A stretch of 37,016 nt of DNA from Bryobacteraceae bacterium (lineage in GTDB: Bacteria; Acidobacteriota; Terriglobia; Bryobacterales; Bryobacteraceae): the NCBI GenBank assembly GCA_025928545.1, contig JAICJH010000065.1:1-37016 (forward strand). Direction: 5' to 3'. How positions within the stretch are numbered: the first letter of the stretch is position 1; the number at the start of each line of letters is the position of its first letter. Positions 8,142-15,790 of this stretch are shown piece by piece. The notes beneath the pieces were generated by a model. The model was not told where the DNA came from, did not search any database, and saw only the letters and a list, made by a program, of their open reading frames with translations. A program made the position numbers and the translations under genes.

Positions 8142-8572
8142 GGCAGCAGCCACCCCCACAGGTTTCCATCGGGGGCTTTCTGGCTGGCGATCTGGATGTA
8201 GAGCCGCCCCTTTCGCAGGCTTTCCACTTGATCGGGTGTAAGGTCGAAACTGCCGGTCACCGTTCCGGCGGTCGCTGGAGAGATGGTGAGGTCGAGGATG
8301 ACGGGTCCCCGAACGCCCGTCGCCGATCCCCGATGGATTTGTGCCGTTGTCGCGGGTCCGAGCAAGCCCTCGAATGTGCCGCTGATGGTAAGTTTCGCTG
8401 AATTGAGAGTTGCCGTTGCGGTGCCGGAACCAGCGATGTTGACCTTCATCGCAGCATCCATGGAAACAGGTGTCAGGCGGACTTTGTATGTCTCTGCCTT
8501 TTGAGCGCCTGCCACGGAGGCGAGCAGAAGCAAGACGATGAGCGCGGCGGGAAGGCGTCGTGGTCCGGCCAT
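8138..8572 (-). CDS. Secreted CHRD-domain protein
   Basis: A 144-residue protein with a signal peptide (basic start, a run of Ala/Leu/Val, cleavage near VAGAQK). The mature part reads as one CHRD domain: YKVRLTPVSM, GSGTATATLNSAKLTISGTF, then TAQIHRGSATGVRGPVILDL and a closing RKGRLYIQIAS segment. CHRD domains were defined in chordin, and bacterial versions are secreted or surface proteins of unknown function. I chose ATG 8572 because the signal peptide begins there; the open frame extends to 8704, but that extra part lacks signal-peptide features. Its stop overlaps the start of the quinoprotein gene, so the two are probably made together. Confidence 0.85.
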   Translation of the reverse strand: MAGPRRLPAALIVLLLLASVAGAQKAETYKVRLTPVSMDAAMKVNIAGSGTATATLNSAKLTISGTFEGLLGPATTAQIHRGSATGVRGPVILDLTISPATAGTVTGSFDLTPDQVESLRKGRLYIQIASQKAPDGNLWGWLLP

Positions 8573-8703
8573 TGCATGATGATACAACCACTTGGTCCAA
8601 ACATGTGATAGAGCCAGAATATCGCCCGACTGAATAATACGAACGGCGGTACCGGTCAGGGCATTTGGGCGGATGGACAGCGGGCTTGCAGTATGCTGGC
8701 TCA

Positions 8704-9999
8704 ATGTCTTCCGACGGCAGTGCCGGTTTTCCTGTCCGATACACGTTGATTGGAATCGCCGCCTCGCTCGCGGGATTGACTTATCTCGACCGCGTCTGCA
8801 TTTCTGTCCTCGCGCCGGCGATTACCAAAGAATTTCATCTCACACAGGTAGAGATGAGCTATGCGTTCAGCGCATTCACGCTGGCATACGCAGCCTTTGA
8901 AATACCCACCGCATGGTGGGCGGACCGCATCGGAAGCCGCGCCGTGGTTACGCGAATCGTGGCGTGGTGGTCCGCATTCACCATCCTGACCGCGACTGCA
9001 TTCAGCTATCCGTCTTTACTGGCGCTGCGCTTTCTTTTTGGGATTGGCGAGGCGGGTGCGTGGCCAAACGCGGCACGGGTCTTCTCGCGCTGGATCCCGG
9101 CTCGCGAGCGGGGTATCGTGCAAGGCTTGTTTTTTGCTGGCGCGCACTTGTCGGGCGCCGTCACTCCGGCGATTGTGCTGTGGATGACCGGCTTTCTTTC
9201 CTGGCGGCAGATATTTATTGCCTGCGGCAGCGTGGGCTTCTTCTGGGCAGCGGGATGGTACAGCTGGTTCCGCGACGAACCAGGCGATCATCCCGCGATA
9301 ACTTCTGAAGAACGCGACATGATTTTGCGGGAGAGAAACCTGCCGGTGCATGAGAAGCACGATGCCAGTTCGTTTGCGGCGGTCTTCCGCCACCCGAGTG
9401 CCTTGGTGCTCTGCCTGATGTATGTGGCCAATACCTATGGGTTCTATTTTCTGATTACCTGGCTGCCCACATATCTCGCCGACGTTCGACACTTCGCCAA
9501 GGCGGAACTGGCGGTTTTTTCCGGATTTCCATTGATGCTCAGTGTGGTGGCAGATATCTTCGGCGGTCTGACTACAGACTGGCTCACGAAGCGGTTCGGT
9601 ACGCGGTTCGGGCGTTGTTCCGTCGGCTTTGCGGGGTACGCCATCGCCGGAGTCACGATGGTGATTGCGGCTGGTTCGCCCAACGCGCGCACCGCCGCGG
9701 TGTTGATTGCGATTGCCGCCGCCGCGTCGATGTTTACCCTGGCTCCGAGTTGGGCCAGTTGCATCGATATCGGGGAGCATCGTGCCGGCGTCCTGAGTGC
9801 CGCGATGAACACATCCGGAAACATCGGGGGAATGTTGAGCCCGATTGTGCTGGCGTATCTCGTGCGAGCGTTTTCCAATTGGGCGATTCCGCTTTATGTG
9901 TTGGCCGGCTTGTATTTTATGGCGGCGATTTGCTGGCTGGCGATCAGGCCGGACCGCCCCCTGTCAAAGCTGACGGCTGCGGGTGAGCTTTACGGGTAA
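8704..9999 (+). CDS. MFS transporter, anion:cation symporter type
   Basis: A 431-residue permease with about twelve membrane helices. The first helix ends in YLDRVCISVLAPAI, followed by AYAAFEIPTAWWADRIGSR, the motif A-like loop between helices 2 and 3. RFLFGIGEAGAWPNAARVFSRWIP is typical of the anion:cation symporter branch, which imports organic anions such as sugar acids or phthalate. The true substrate cannot be read from sequence. I chose ATG 8704; an upstream in-frame ATG at 8665 would add 13 residues overlapping the likely promoter region. It is transcribed away from the CHRD-quinoprotein pair across a 131-base gap. No clear Shine-Dalgarno sequence is visible. Confidence 0.85.
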   Translation: MSSDGSAGFPVRYTLIGIAASLAGLTYLDRVCISVLAPAITKEFHLTQVEMSYAFSAFTLAYAAFEIPTAWWADRIGSRAVVTRIVAWWSAFTILTATAFSYPSLLALRFLFGIGEAGAWPNAARVFSRWIPARERGIVQGLFFAGAHLSGAVTPAIVLWMTGFLSWRQIFIACGSVGFFWAAGWYSWFRDEPGDHPAITSEERDMILRERNLPVHEKHDASSFAAVFRHPSALVLCLMYVANTYGFYFLITWLPTYLADVRHFAKAELAVFSGFPLMLSVVADIFGGLTTDWLTKRFGTRFGRCSVGFAGYAIAGVTMVIAAGSPNARTAAVLIAIAAAASMFTLAPSWASCIDIGEHRAGVLSAAMNTSGNIGGMLSPIVLAYLVRAFSNWAIPLYVLAGLYFMAAICWLAIRPDRPLSKLTAAGELYG

Positions 10000-10464
10000 A
10001 CTTTGCCACCCCCGGGCACTCATTCCGGCACAGTTTCAGCGTGTTGCCGCGCAAAGGGCCATGGCTCCATTTTTTGGATACGGCGACGGTGCCTTTGGAA
10101 CTCTATCAATTCAAACAGATTTGAAGGACGCAGGCACCAGCGATCCATCGCGAGAGAAGTGATCCGGCAGATGGTCCGCTGAATGCAATGCGGTTATCGA
10201 GGCGAACGCGCGTCTCGGACAAACATGATCGCTCAAAACGGGAACCTGCACCACGACGATTTTTCTCCACCGAAGACGAGACTCAGTCCGGACGACTTGC
10301 AAGCGGCCCAACGGGGCTTCGAGTCATCGGAAGCGCTGGATCGCGCACTTCAAGCCTGGCATAGCGCGAAAACGCGCAGCGAACAGGTCAAAAAGCCCGT
10401 AAATAGCGCATTTAAGCCGTAATTTCGCGCAGGCTGGTGGTACCGAACGTGCCAAACAGGGATT
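10000..10464. other. 465-base stretch with no confident gene
   Basis: This is the longest gap in the window. It holds several short open frames on the plus strand, including 33 codons from ATG 10061 and 65 codons from ATG 10225, none with a good Shine-Dalgarno sequence or a recognisable motif. I see no tRNA, riboswitch or strong hairpin. The gap precedes the radical SAM gene and could hold its promoter or leader, a small peptide gene, or gene debris. Confidence 0.4.
10225..10422 (+). CDS. Possible 65-residue small protein upstream of the radical SAM gene
   Basis: Sixty-five codons ending 42 bases before the radical SAM start on the same strand. The product is hydrophilic, with an acidic and aromatic-poor middle (LSPDDLQAAQRGFESSEALD) that could form a helix and a basic C-terminus (KKPVNSAFKP). 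There is no signal peptide, membrane helix or cysteine. I recognise no family. No convincing ribosome site precedes ATG 10225; the frame extends upstream to ATG 10183. Position alone makes it a weak candidate for a partner or substrate of the enzyme. It may equally be chance coding. Confidence 0.25.
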   Translation: MIAQNGNLHHDDFSPPKTRLSPDDLQAAQRGFESSEALDRALQAWHSAKTRSEQVKKPVNSAFKP

Positions 10465-11577
10465 GTGATTCCCCAGCCAACCCGACATTCCGGCTCGCCG
10501 GCACACCATACGCCGCGCGATTACGCCAAAACACCCATTAACGTTTATTGGGAAACCACCCGCGCCTGTGCTCTCGCCTGTCGCCACTGTCGCGCCGAAG
10601 CAGTGCCTGGTGCGCACCCGGACCAACTAACGTTTGACGAAGGTGTCAAGCTTCTTCACCAGATTACTGAATTTGGAGACCCAAAACCTCAGCTGATTCT
10701 GACGGGCGGAGATCCGCTGATGCGCCCGGATCTTTTCCAATTGATCGATGAAGCGCGCAAGATGGGGATTGGTGTATCCATTACACCGGCTGCCACTCCA
10801 GCCCTTACCTACGAGATGCTGCAACGCCTGAAGGAGCATGGCGTGGAAGGCCTGGGGCTGAGTCTCGATGGCTCGACTGCCCTGCGGCACGATTCTATCC
10901 GCGGAGTTCCCGGCACTTTCGACCGCACCATTGAGGCAATGAAGTGGGCACGGGATCTGAACATGCCGCTTCAGGTCAATACGCTGGTGGCCGCGGAGAC
11001 TGCCTCCGATTTGCCAGGCGTCTATGAATTGCTGAAATCACTCGGGGTTGCACGCTGGAGCCTGTTCTTCCTGATTTCAGTCGGCCGCGGCAAAGTTTTG
11101 CAGCCACTGAGCGCTGAAAACGCCGAAACGCTCATGACGTGGATCTATGAGACGTCTCTGGTCGCGCCTTTCGTTGTTGCTACGACAGAGGCGCCTTCCT
11201 ATCGGCGAGTGGCAATCGAACAAATGCGGGCCGAGGGCAAGACGGGCGAGGAAATCAAACGAAGCGCCGCGTATCGAAGCTTTGGCATTCGGGATGGCCA
11301 TGGAATTGTGTTCGTTTCGCACACGGGCGAAATTTGTCCGGCGGGATTCCTGCCTCTGGTTACCGGCAATGTCCGACAGGACAGTCTTGTAGATATATAT
11401 CGTGGCGCGCCTGCCTTCACGGCTTTGCACGATCCGACGAAGTTTGAAGGACGCTGTGGGGCCTGTGAATACCACATGCTTTGCGGGGGCTCCCGATCGC
11501 GCGCCTTTGAAGCATCGGGCAGTATTCTGGCTGAAGACCCACTCTGCACCCACGAACCGCTTCTGCATGTGATCTGA
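10465..11577 (+). CDS. Radical SAM/SPASM domain enzyme
   Basis: A 370-residue enzyme. The radical SAM cluster motif is C35-x3-C39-x2-C42 in TTRACALACRHCRAEA. It is followed by LILTGGDPLMRPDLFQLID (the SAM-binding GGDP loop) and LGLSLDGSTALRHDSIRG. The C-terminal SPASM region carries GEICPAGFLP, GRCGACEYHMLCGG and DPLCTHEP, enough cysteines for auxiliary Fe-S clusters. It resembles the family known as TIGR04053, related to the heme-pathway enzymes NirJ/AhbC/AhbD and to peptide-modifying enzymes. No heme or PQQ gene is nearby, so the substrate is unknown. The start is taken as GTG 10465; no ATG lies near the N-terminus. Confidence 0.85.
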   Translation: MIPQPTRHSGSPAHHTPRDYAKTPINVYWETTRACALACRHCRAEAVPGAHPDQLTFDEGVKLLHQITEFGDPKPQLILTGGDPLMRPDLFQLIDEARKMGIGVSITPAATPALTYEMLQRLKEHGVEGLGLSLDGSTALRHDSIRGVPGTFDRTIEAMKWARDLNMPLQVNTLVAAETASDLPGVYELLKSLGVARWSLFFLISVGRGKVLQPLSAENAETLMTWIYETSLVAPFVVATTEAPSYRRVAIEQMRAEGKTGEEIKRSAAYRSFGIRDGHGIVFVSHTGEICPAGFLPLVTGNVRQDSLVDIYRGAPAFTALHDPTKFEGRCGACEYHMLCGGSRSRAFEASGSILAEDPLCTHEPLLHVI

Positions 11578-11603
11578 GGCGGCTGCCGGGTTGGTCTTAC
11601 ACT

Positions 11604-11636
11604 GAAAACAGCTGATGCGTACATGGGGCTGTTTTC
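11604..11636 (+). promoter_or_regulatory. Hairpin enclosing the start codon of the TPR gene
   Basis: GAAAACAGC at 11604-11612 and GCTGTTTTC at 11628-11636 are perfect nine-base inverted repeats. The 15-base loop between them contains ATG 11615, the predicted start of the TPR gene. In mRNA this would hold the start codon in a loop with the upstream leader paired to early coding sequence, a plausible translational control. Nothing else in the leader looks like a Shine-Dalgarno sequence. Confidence 0.45.
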
Positions 11637-12460
11637 TGTTGCTGGCGGCGTCTGCCGCCGCATCGCCGGATGTCGTAACTCGCGCAAATGCGCTCTACCA
11701 GCGCACCGATTACCAGAATTCCCTTCGGATTCTGTCGCAGGATCCCGCTCCGGATTCCGATACTTACCTCCTGGCGGGCAAGAATCACTTCATGATGGGC
11801 GACTTCAGGAAGGCTACGGATTCTCTTGAAAAGGCCCGGGCGCTGGCTCCGTCCAATTCCGAGATCGAACACTGGCTGGGCCGGGCCTGGGGACGGCGTG
11901 CCGAAGGCGGGTCTCTTTTCTCGATGTCATATGCCTCGAAGGCGCGGCAAAGTTTCGAGAAGGCCGTAGCGCTCGACCCCCACAACGGTGAGGCCAAAAA
12001 CGACTTGTTCGATTATTATCTGAATGCCCCCGGCTTTTTGGGAGGAGGCGTCGACAAAGCGGAAGCGGCAGCCCGGTCGATTGTGACAGAAAGGCCGGCC
12101 GAGTCCGAGTTCGAACTAGCGCAGATTGCAGAGAAACGAAATGACTGGGCCGCTGCCGACAGGCATCTGCGAAGAGCCATGGACCTCGCTCCCAAAGATC
12201 CGGGTCGAGTGGTGGATCTGGCGCGCTTTGTGGCTAAACGGGGATTGCTCGAAGAGAGCGACAGGTTGTTTGAGCAGGCGCGAAAGCTGGCGCCGAATAA
12301 GCCTGGCATCGCCTTTGCCCAGGCTCGGACGAATATTGAGAATCATCGCAATCTGGAACAGGCGAGACGTCTTTTGCAGGATTATCTGAAAGCCGACCTC
12401 ACCCCGGACGACCCGCCGCGTCAGGAAGCGGAGAAACTTCTGAAGCGCGCAGGCGGATAG
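11615..12460 (+). CDS. Secreted TPR-repeat protein
   Basis: A 281-residue protein with an N-terminal signal peptide (hydrophobic core to about residue 16, cleavage near ASAAASPDV) followed by tetratricopeptide-like helix pairs. Examples are YLLAGKNHFMMGDFRKATDSLEKARALAPSN, ARQSFEKAVALDPHNGEA, ADRHLRRAMDLAPKDPG and SDRLFEQARKLAPNKPG, each with the A/G-x3-A/F...P spacing of TPRs. It probably acts as a periplasmic scaffold; no enzyme domain is present. The gene follows the radical SAM gene by 37 bases on the same strand and may be co-transcribed, and it converges on hpnI with a five-base gap. The start ATG sits in a hairpin loop. Confidence 0.8.
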   Translation: MRTWGCFLLLAASAAASPDVVTRANALYQRTDYQNSLRILSQDPAPDSDTYLLAGKNHFMMGDFRKATDSLEKARALAPSNSEIEHWLGRAWGRRAEGGSLFSMSYASKARQSFEKAVALDPHNGEAKNDLFDYYLNAPGFLGGGVDKAEAAARSIVTERPAESEFELAQIAEKRNDWAAADRHLRRAMDLAPKDPGRVVDLARFVAKRGLLEESDRLFEQARKLAPNKPGIAFAQARTNIENHRNLEQARRLLQDYLKADLTPDDPPRQEAEKLLKRAGG

Positions 12461-12465
12461 CTGAC

Positions 12466-13617
12466 TTACTGGCTGACGCGGGCCGGAATCAGACAGCCCT
12501 CGCGGATGTAATAGTCGGCGCCCCGCCAACGGATACTGTTGCGGCCAAAACTCGTCAGCCACATCATGAACGCCACCGCGTCCCAAACGGGGATCAGGGG
12601 CAGTTCCTTCCAGAGAAAGCGCTGGCCCAGGCCGTGTATTCCAATCGTCCAGGCCATCGCCATCCGAAGCGTCAGGTACCCCCCCAAATACAAGGCTGCG
12701 ATTATCTTCGACGGGTATAAAGCTACGCTCATCAGAGCCAGAGGCAACCCCTGTGTGAAAACTAAACCGAAATGTCCCCACGGGCGCATGTGGCGCATAA
12801 CCACGATCCAGCGAAGGCGCTTGTGGAGCAATTCACGGAAAGAGCCGTAGTCGCAGACGGTCTCAATCGCGTAGCGGGTCAGCACAACTTCCAGGCCCTG
12901 CTCGGCGATCAGGCGGCCCACGAGCAGATCATCGGCTGGCCGGTTTTCCAGCGCAGCGTACCCGCCGAAACAACTCAGCCGCTCTCGTGTGGTGGCAATC
13001 GTCGGGCCCAGGGCGAATTTGATGCCCTCCAATTGCCAATCCACGAGAACGCCCGCATAAAAATCGGACATCATGCCGACCGTCTGGAGGCGGTCCGTAA
13101 ATGTGGTTACCTCGGTGGGGACATAGATGCATGTCGTCGCACCCACTTTGGGATTCCGCAGCGGAGCAATTACCTGCCTGAGATAGTCGGGGCGTACACG
13201 AACATCGCTGTCGCTGATAACCACATACTCGTAAGCCGCATCGCCCGCCAGACGCGCGAGCTTAGCCACCTTGTCATTAGTCGCCCTGCGGCCGGACCCG
13301 TGCAGCACGCGGATGTTGCAGTTCGGAAAATTTGAGATCAGCTTCGCCAACACGGAAAGCACCGCTTCATCATCGGCATCGACGCAAAAAAGGATTTCGT
13401 AGACCGGATAATCGAGGTGGCAGAAACTAGCGAGATTTTCGTAAGCGTCTTTGTCCAGTCCGCGGATCGGTTTCAGGATACTGACCGGCGGGGTGAATGA
13501 GGAATCCGGAGTGATTTCCGGCTGAGCGAAATACCGCCACGAACTAAAGAGAGCTATGAGGTAGTAAATTACCGGTATTGCCGCAATTGCGAGAAATATC
13601 TCGCGGCCAGTAGGCAT
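12466..13617 (-). CDS. hpnI: Hopanoid glycosyltransferase HpnI
   Basis: A 383-residue membrane glycosyltransferase of family GT21, the ceramide glucosyltransferase fold. An N-terminal helix (residues 8-26) precedes a GT-A domain with PPVSILKPIRGLD, the nucleotide-sugar Asp80 in CVDADDEA, the metal-binding D136-x-D138 in VISDSDVRV, a later ADDLLVG acidic site and the KRLRW motif before the C-terminal membrane helices. HpnI adds N-acetylglucosamine to bacteriohopanetetrol in making glucosamine-capped hopanoids. The HpnI call rather than a generic GT21 rests on overall resemblance. No other hopanoid gene (HpnK, HpnJ, squalene-hopene cyclase) is in the window. A possible -35/-10 pair (TTGACG, 17 bases, TTAGAC) ends so near the ATG that the mRNA could be nearly leaderless. 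Confidence 0.82.
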   Translation of the reverse strand: MPTGREIFLAIAAIPVIYYLIALFSSWRYFAQPEITPDSSFTPPVSILKPIRGLDKDAYENLASFCHLDYPVYEILFCVDADDEAVLSVLAKLISNFPNCNIRVLHGSGRRATNDKVAKLARLAGDAAYEYVVISDSDVRVRPDYLRQVIAPLRNPKVGATTCIYVPTEVTTFTDRLQTVGMMSDFYAGVLVDWQLEGIKFALGPTIATTRERLSCFGGYAALENRPADDLLVGRLIAEQGLEVVLTRYAIETVCDYGSFRELLHKRLRWIVVMRHMRPWGHFGLVFTQGLPLALMSVALYPSKIIAALYLGGYLTLRMAMAWTIGIHGLGQRFLWKELPLIPVWDAVAFMMWLTSFGRNSIRWRGADYYIREGCLIPARVSQ

Positions 13618-13753
13618 TCACCAAGTCTAATGTGGCTTTTGAGACGCCGTCAATAAAAACATAGCCAAAACGTTGCAAACAATACAGTTCCCGGTTAATT
13701 TGTAAGGATTAGTCAATGATTTTAAGAGTCGTAAGGAATTAGTAAGGCTATCG
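13618..13753. other. AT-rich spacer between the ArnT-like gene and hpnI
   Basis: These 136 bases are markedly AT-richer than the genes around them. On the plus strand GTAAGGATTAGT and GTAAGGAATTAGTAAGG recur within 40 bases, and the distal end is an A/T run (TTATTTATTTATTAATA) at the end of the ArnT-like gene. It probably holds the hpnI promoter. I see no hairpin strong enough for an intrinsic terminator. Confidence 0.5.
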
Positions 13754-15580
13754 TTATTTATTTATTAATATCGCGTGATTTGTAAGCAGTAATTTGCCCC
13801 CGCTGCTGGCGACAGTTATGAAGGCCGCAGGGTCGACCATTTGTCTCAGCCGGGCCGAAGCCTCACTCGTGACGATCAGATAACTTCGCTCGGGTTGCAG
13901 CCACATGCTTTTCCACTGGCCGTCATCGATAAAAACGTTGGGCGCACCGGGGGCGTAAGAACCGTAAACCAGATTGTTGAAGCGGCCATTGAGAAGCCAA
14001 GCATCCCGGTTGGTGTAGAAAAATATCGACGAGAACTCATAGTAATGGTGATCGACAATCAGCTTGCCCTCAGGAGACTTTTTCAGAGCCTCTGCCAGAG
14101 GCCGTGATGAGAGGTAAGGGTCAAAGTCGGCCATGGCAATCCGGGCAGCCTGAAAAAAAACGACTGCCATGACGGCTGTGGCTACGAAGGCGCGGCGGTC
14201 GGAAGCGCGTACGGTGCCGATGGCGCCGATGGCAAAAGCCGCTGCGGCCAGAAGGAGCGGGAAGCGGAGATAGGCGAATGACGCAATGGTGAGGTCTTCC
14301 ATGTGCCCCAGGGAAAGTTTGTAGGCGCCGGGATTGGCAGTCAGCGCCTGCGAGATATCGCCAGGGGTGGGAAGATTCCAGGACAGGGCTGCCAGCGTGA
14401 TGCAGGCCGCCGCAGCCAGCACGAAGATGGCGCAAAGAACGCGGGTTCCATACCGAATAAGATCGCCCCCGGCAGCCATTGCCGAGCCGATCAGCAATGC
14501 GAGTGCGGGATAGCAGGGCATGGAATAGTATTCCTGGGTCGTGGAAAAAGTGAAAAATACCAGGATGAATCCCGTCCAGCAACGAGCGAGGAGCCGGGTC
14601 TGCCCGGCACGATCGACAGGTCTGAAGTTCAGTTTGGCGACTGCCGGAAAATAGACGCTCCACGGAAACAGCCAAAGAAGGTGAAAAAGCCAGAAATAGA
14701 GCCGCGGAACGGTGTCGTAATCGCGCGGGTAACGCATATTCAGGAAACGAAGCAATTGCTCGTTGATGAAATAGAACCACATGAAGCCGTGGTATTCCCC
14801 GGCCGCACTGCGCATAGTGAATTCAAAATGCGGTGGATTGCGCAGCGTGGCGAGAATATGCCACGGCGCGGCAATGGCCAGGGCAATCGCCAACCCACTC
14901 CAGAGATGCAGCGCCTTGCGAATTCGGGTATCGAAAAACTGCCGGGTAATGGCCAGGTAAATTGCAGCAGCGGCGATCGGGAACACAACGCCAATCAGGC
15001 TCTTGAAGAGCAGACTGGTCCCCAGGCTCGCAGCCATTACGAAGGCCCACCAGCGCGGGCGCGCTTCATTTTGATCGATAGCCCGAAGGAAAGCCCACAT
15101 CGTCAGCGCAATGCTGGTTGTCAGCATGACGTCCGGCACAAGAATGCGAGTGAAAAGGAACAGCCCGAAACACGTGGAGATGCAGAGGCCGGCATACAGC
15201 GCCGCGCGACGGCCGAAGGCCCACATTGCGAAGGCGGTGGTCAACCATGCGAGGCCGATCGCCGACAAGACCACGGGAATCCGGGAGACAACGTCGGTTG
15301 CGCCAAAGAGTTTGAAGCAGACGGCGATCATCCAGTAGATCAGCGGCGCTTTTTCGAGGTAGGGGATCCCGTCGAGGCGCGCGGTCACCCAATCGCCGGA
15401 GGTCAGCATGTTTCGTGCGATCTGCGCCTGCACCGCGTCCACGTCGTCCATCAGGGATGGCGGAGATATCATGCAGCCGATATAGACGGCGGCCGCGACA
15501 AGGAGAACCCAAAGATAGACGCGGTTGCGGCTCCCCCGGTCCGGCTTGCAGTGGTCGGCATCCGCGCTGTGTGAATTCAC
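13754..15580 (-). CDS. ArnT-like membrane glycosyltransferase (PMT/GT83 superfamily)
   Basis: A 608-residue protein with many membrane helices. The first extracytoplasmic loop carries the acidic pair in SLMDDVDAVQAQIARNM, where GT-C enzymes keep catalytic Asp/Glu. IPYLEKAPLIYWMIAV matches the E-K-P/A-P-L-x-Y-W signature of ArnT and related dolichol-phosphate-mannose-type transferases. A soluble C-terminal domain follows from about residue 490. By family it moves a sugar from a polyprenyl-phosphate carrier to a lipid or protein on the outer face of the inner membrane. GTG 15580 is preceded by AAAGGGG; the frame extends to 15730 but only with low-complexity residues. It lies upstream of hpnI on the same strand, so a role in lipid or hopanoid glycosylation is possible but inferred. 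Confidence 0.8.
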   Translation of the reverse strand: MNSHSADADHCKPDRGSRNRVYLWVLLVAAAVYIGCMISPPSLMDDVDAVQAQIARNMLTSGDWVTARLDGIPYLEKAPLIYWMIAVCFKLFGATDVVSRIPVVLSAIGLAWLTTAFAMWAFGRRAALYAGLCISTCFGLFLFTRILVPDVMLTTSIALTMWAFLRAIDQNEARPRWWAFVMAASLGTSLLFKSLIGVVFPIAAAAIYLAITRQFFDTRIRKALHLWSGLAIALAIAAPWHILATLRNPPHFEFTMRSAAGEYHGFMWFYFINEQLLRFLNMRYPRDYDTVPRLYFWLFHLLWLFPWSVYFPAVAKLNFRPVDRAGQTRLLARCWTGFILVFFTFSTTQEYYSMPCYPALALLIGSAMAAGGDLIRYGTRVLCAIFVLAAAACITLAALSWNLPTPGDISQALTANPGAYKLSLGHMEDLTIASFAYLRFPLLLAAAAFAIGAIGTVRASDRRAFVATAVMAVVFFQAARIAMADFDPYLSSRPLAEALKKSPEGKLIVDHHYYEFSSIFFYTNRDAWLLNGRFNNLVYGSYAPGAPNVFIDDGQWKSMWLQPERSYLIVTSEASARLRQMVDPAAFITVASSGGKLLLTNHAILINK

Positions 15581-15790
15581 CAAATCCCCTTTCTTTGCAC
15601 TGCTTTCCGCGCCAAGTACGCCGCGCAGCCGATTCCCTTGCGCTCCCGGCGTTTCCTCAGGTGATGGTAACCTGGCGATGTTCGGTGAGGCCTGCACGGC
15701 GCAATTCCAGGCTGGACATTTTCTCCGCAACCTTTACGTTTTCTGGCGCGCCTCAGTAAAGAAGGGTCCGATCTAAAATTGATATTCAGC

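Noticed and set aside
8142..8744. N-terminal extension of the quinoprotein frame
   Set aside because: It overlaps the CHRD gene in another frame; the signal peptide at MNRASRIAVS and the ATGA overlap set the start at 8141.
14303..15574. Long open frame (423 codons) on the plus strand
   Set aside because: Antisense to the ArnT-like gene. The product is highly charged, low in hydrophobics and unlike any family.
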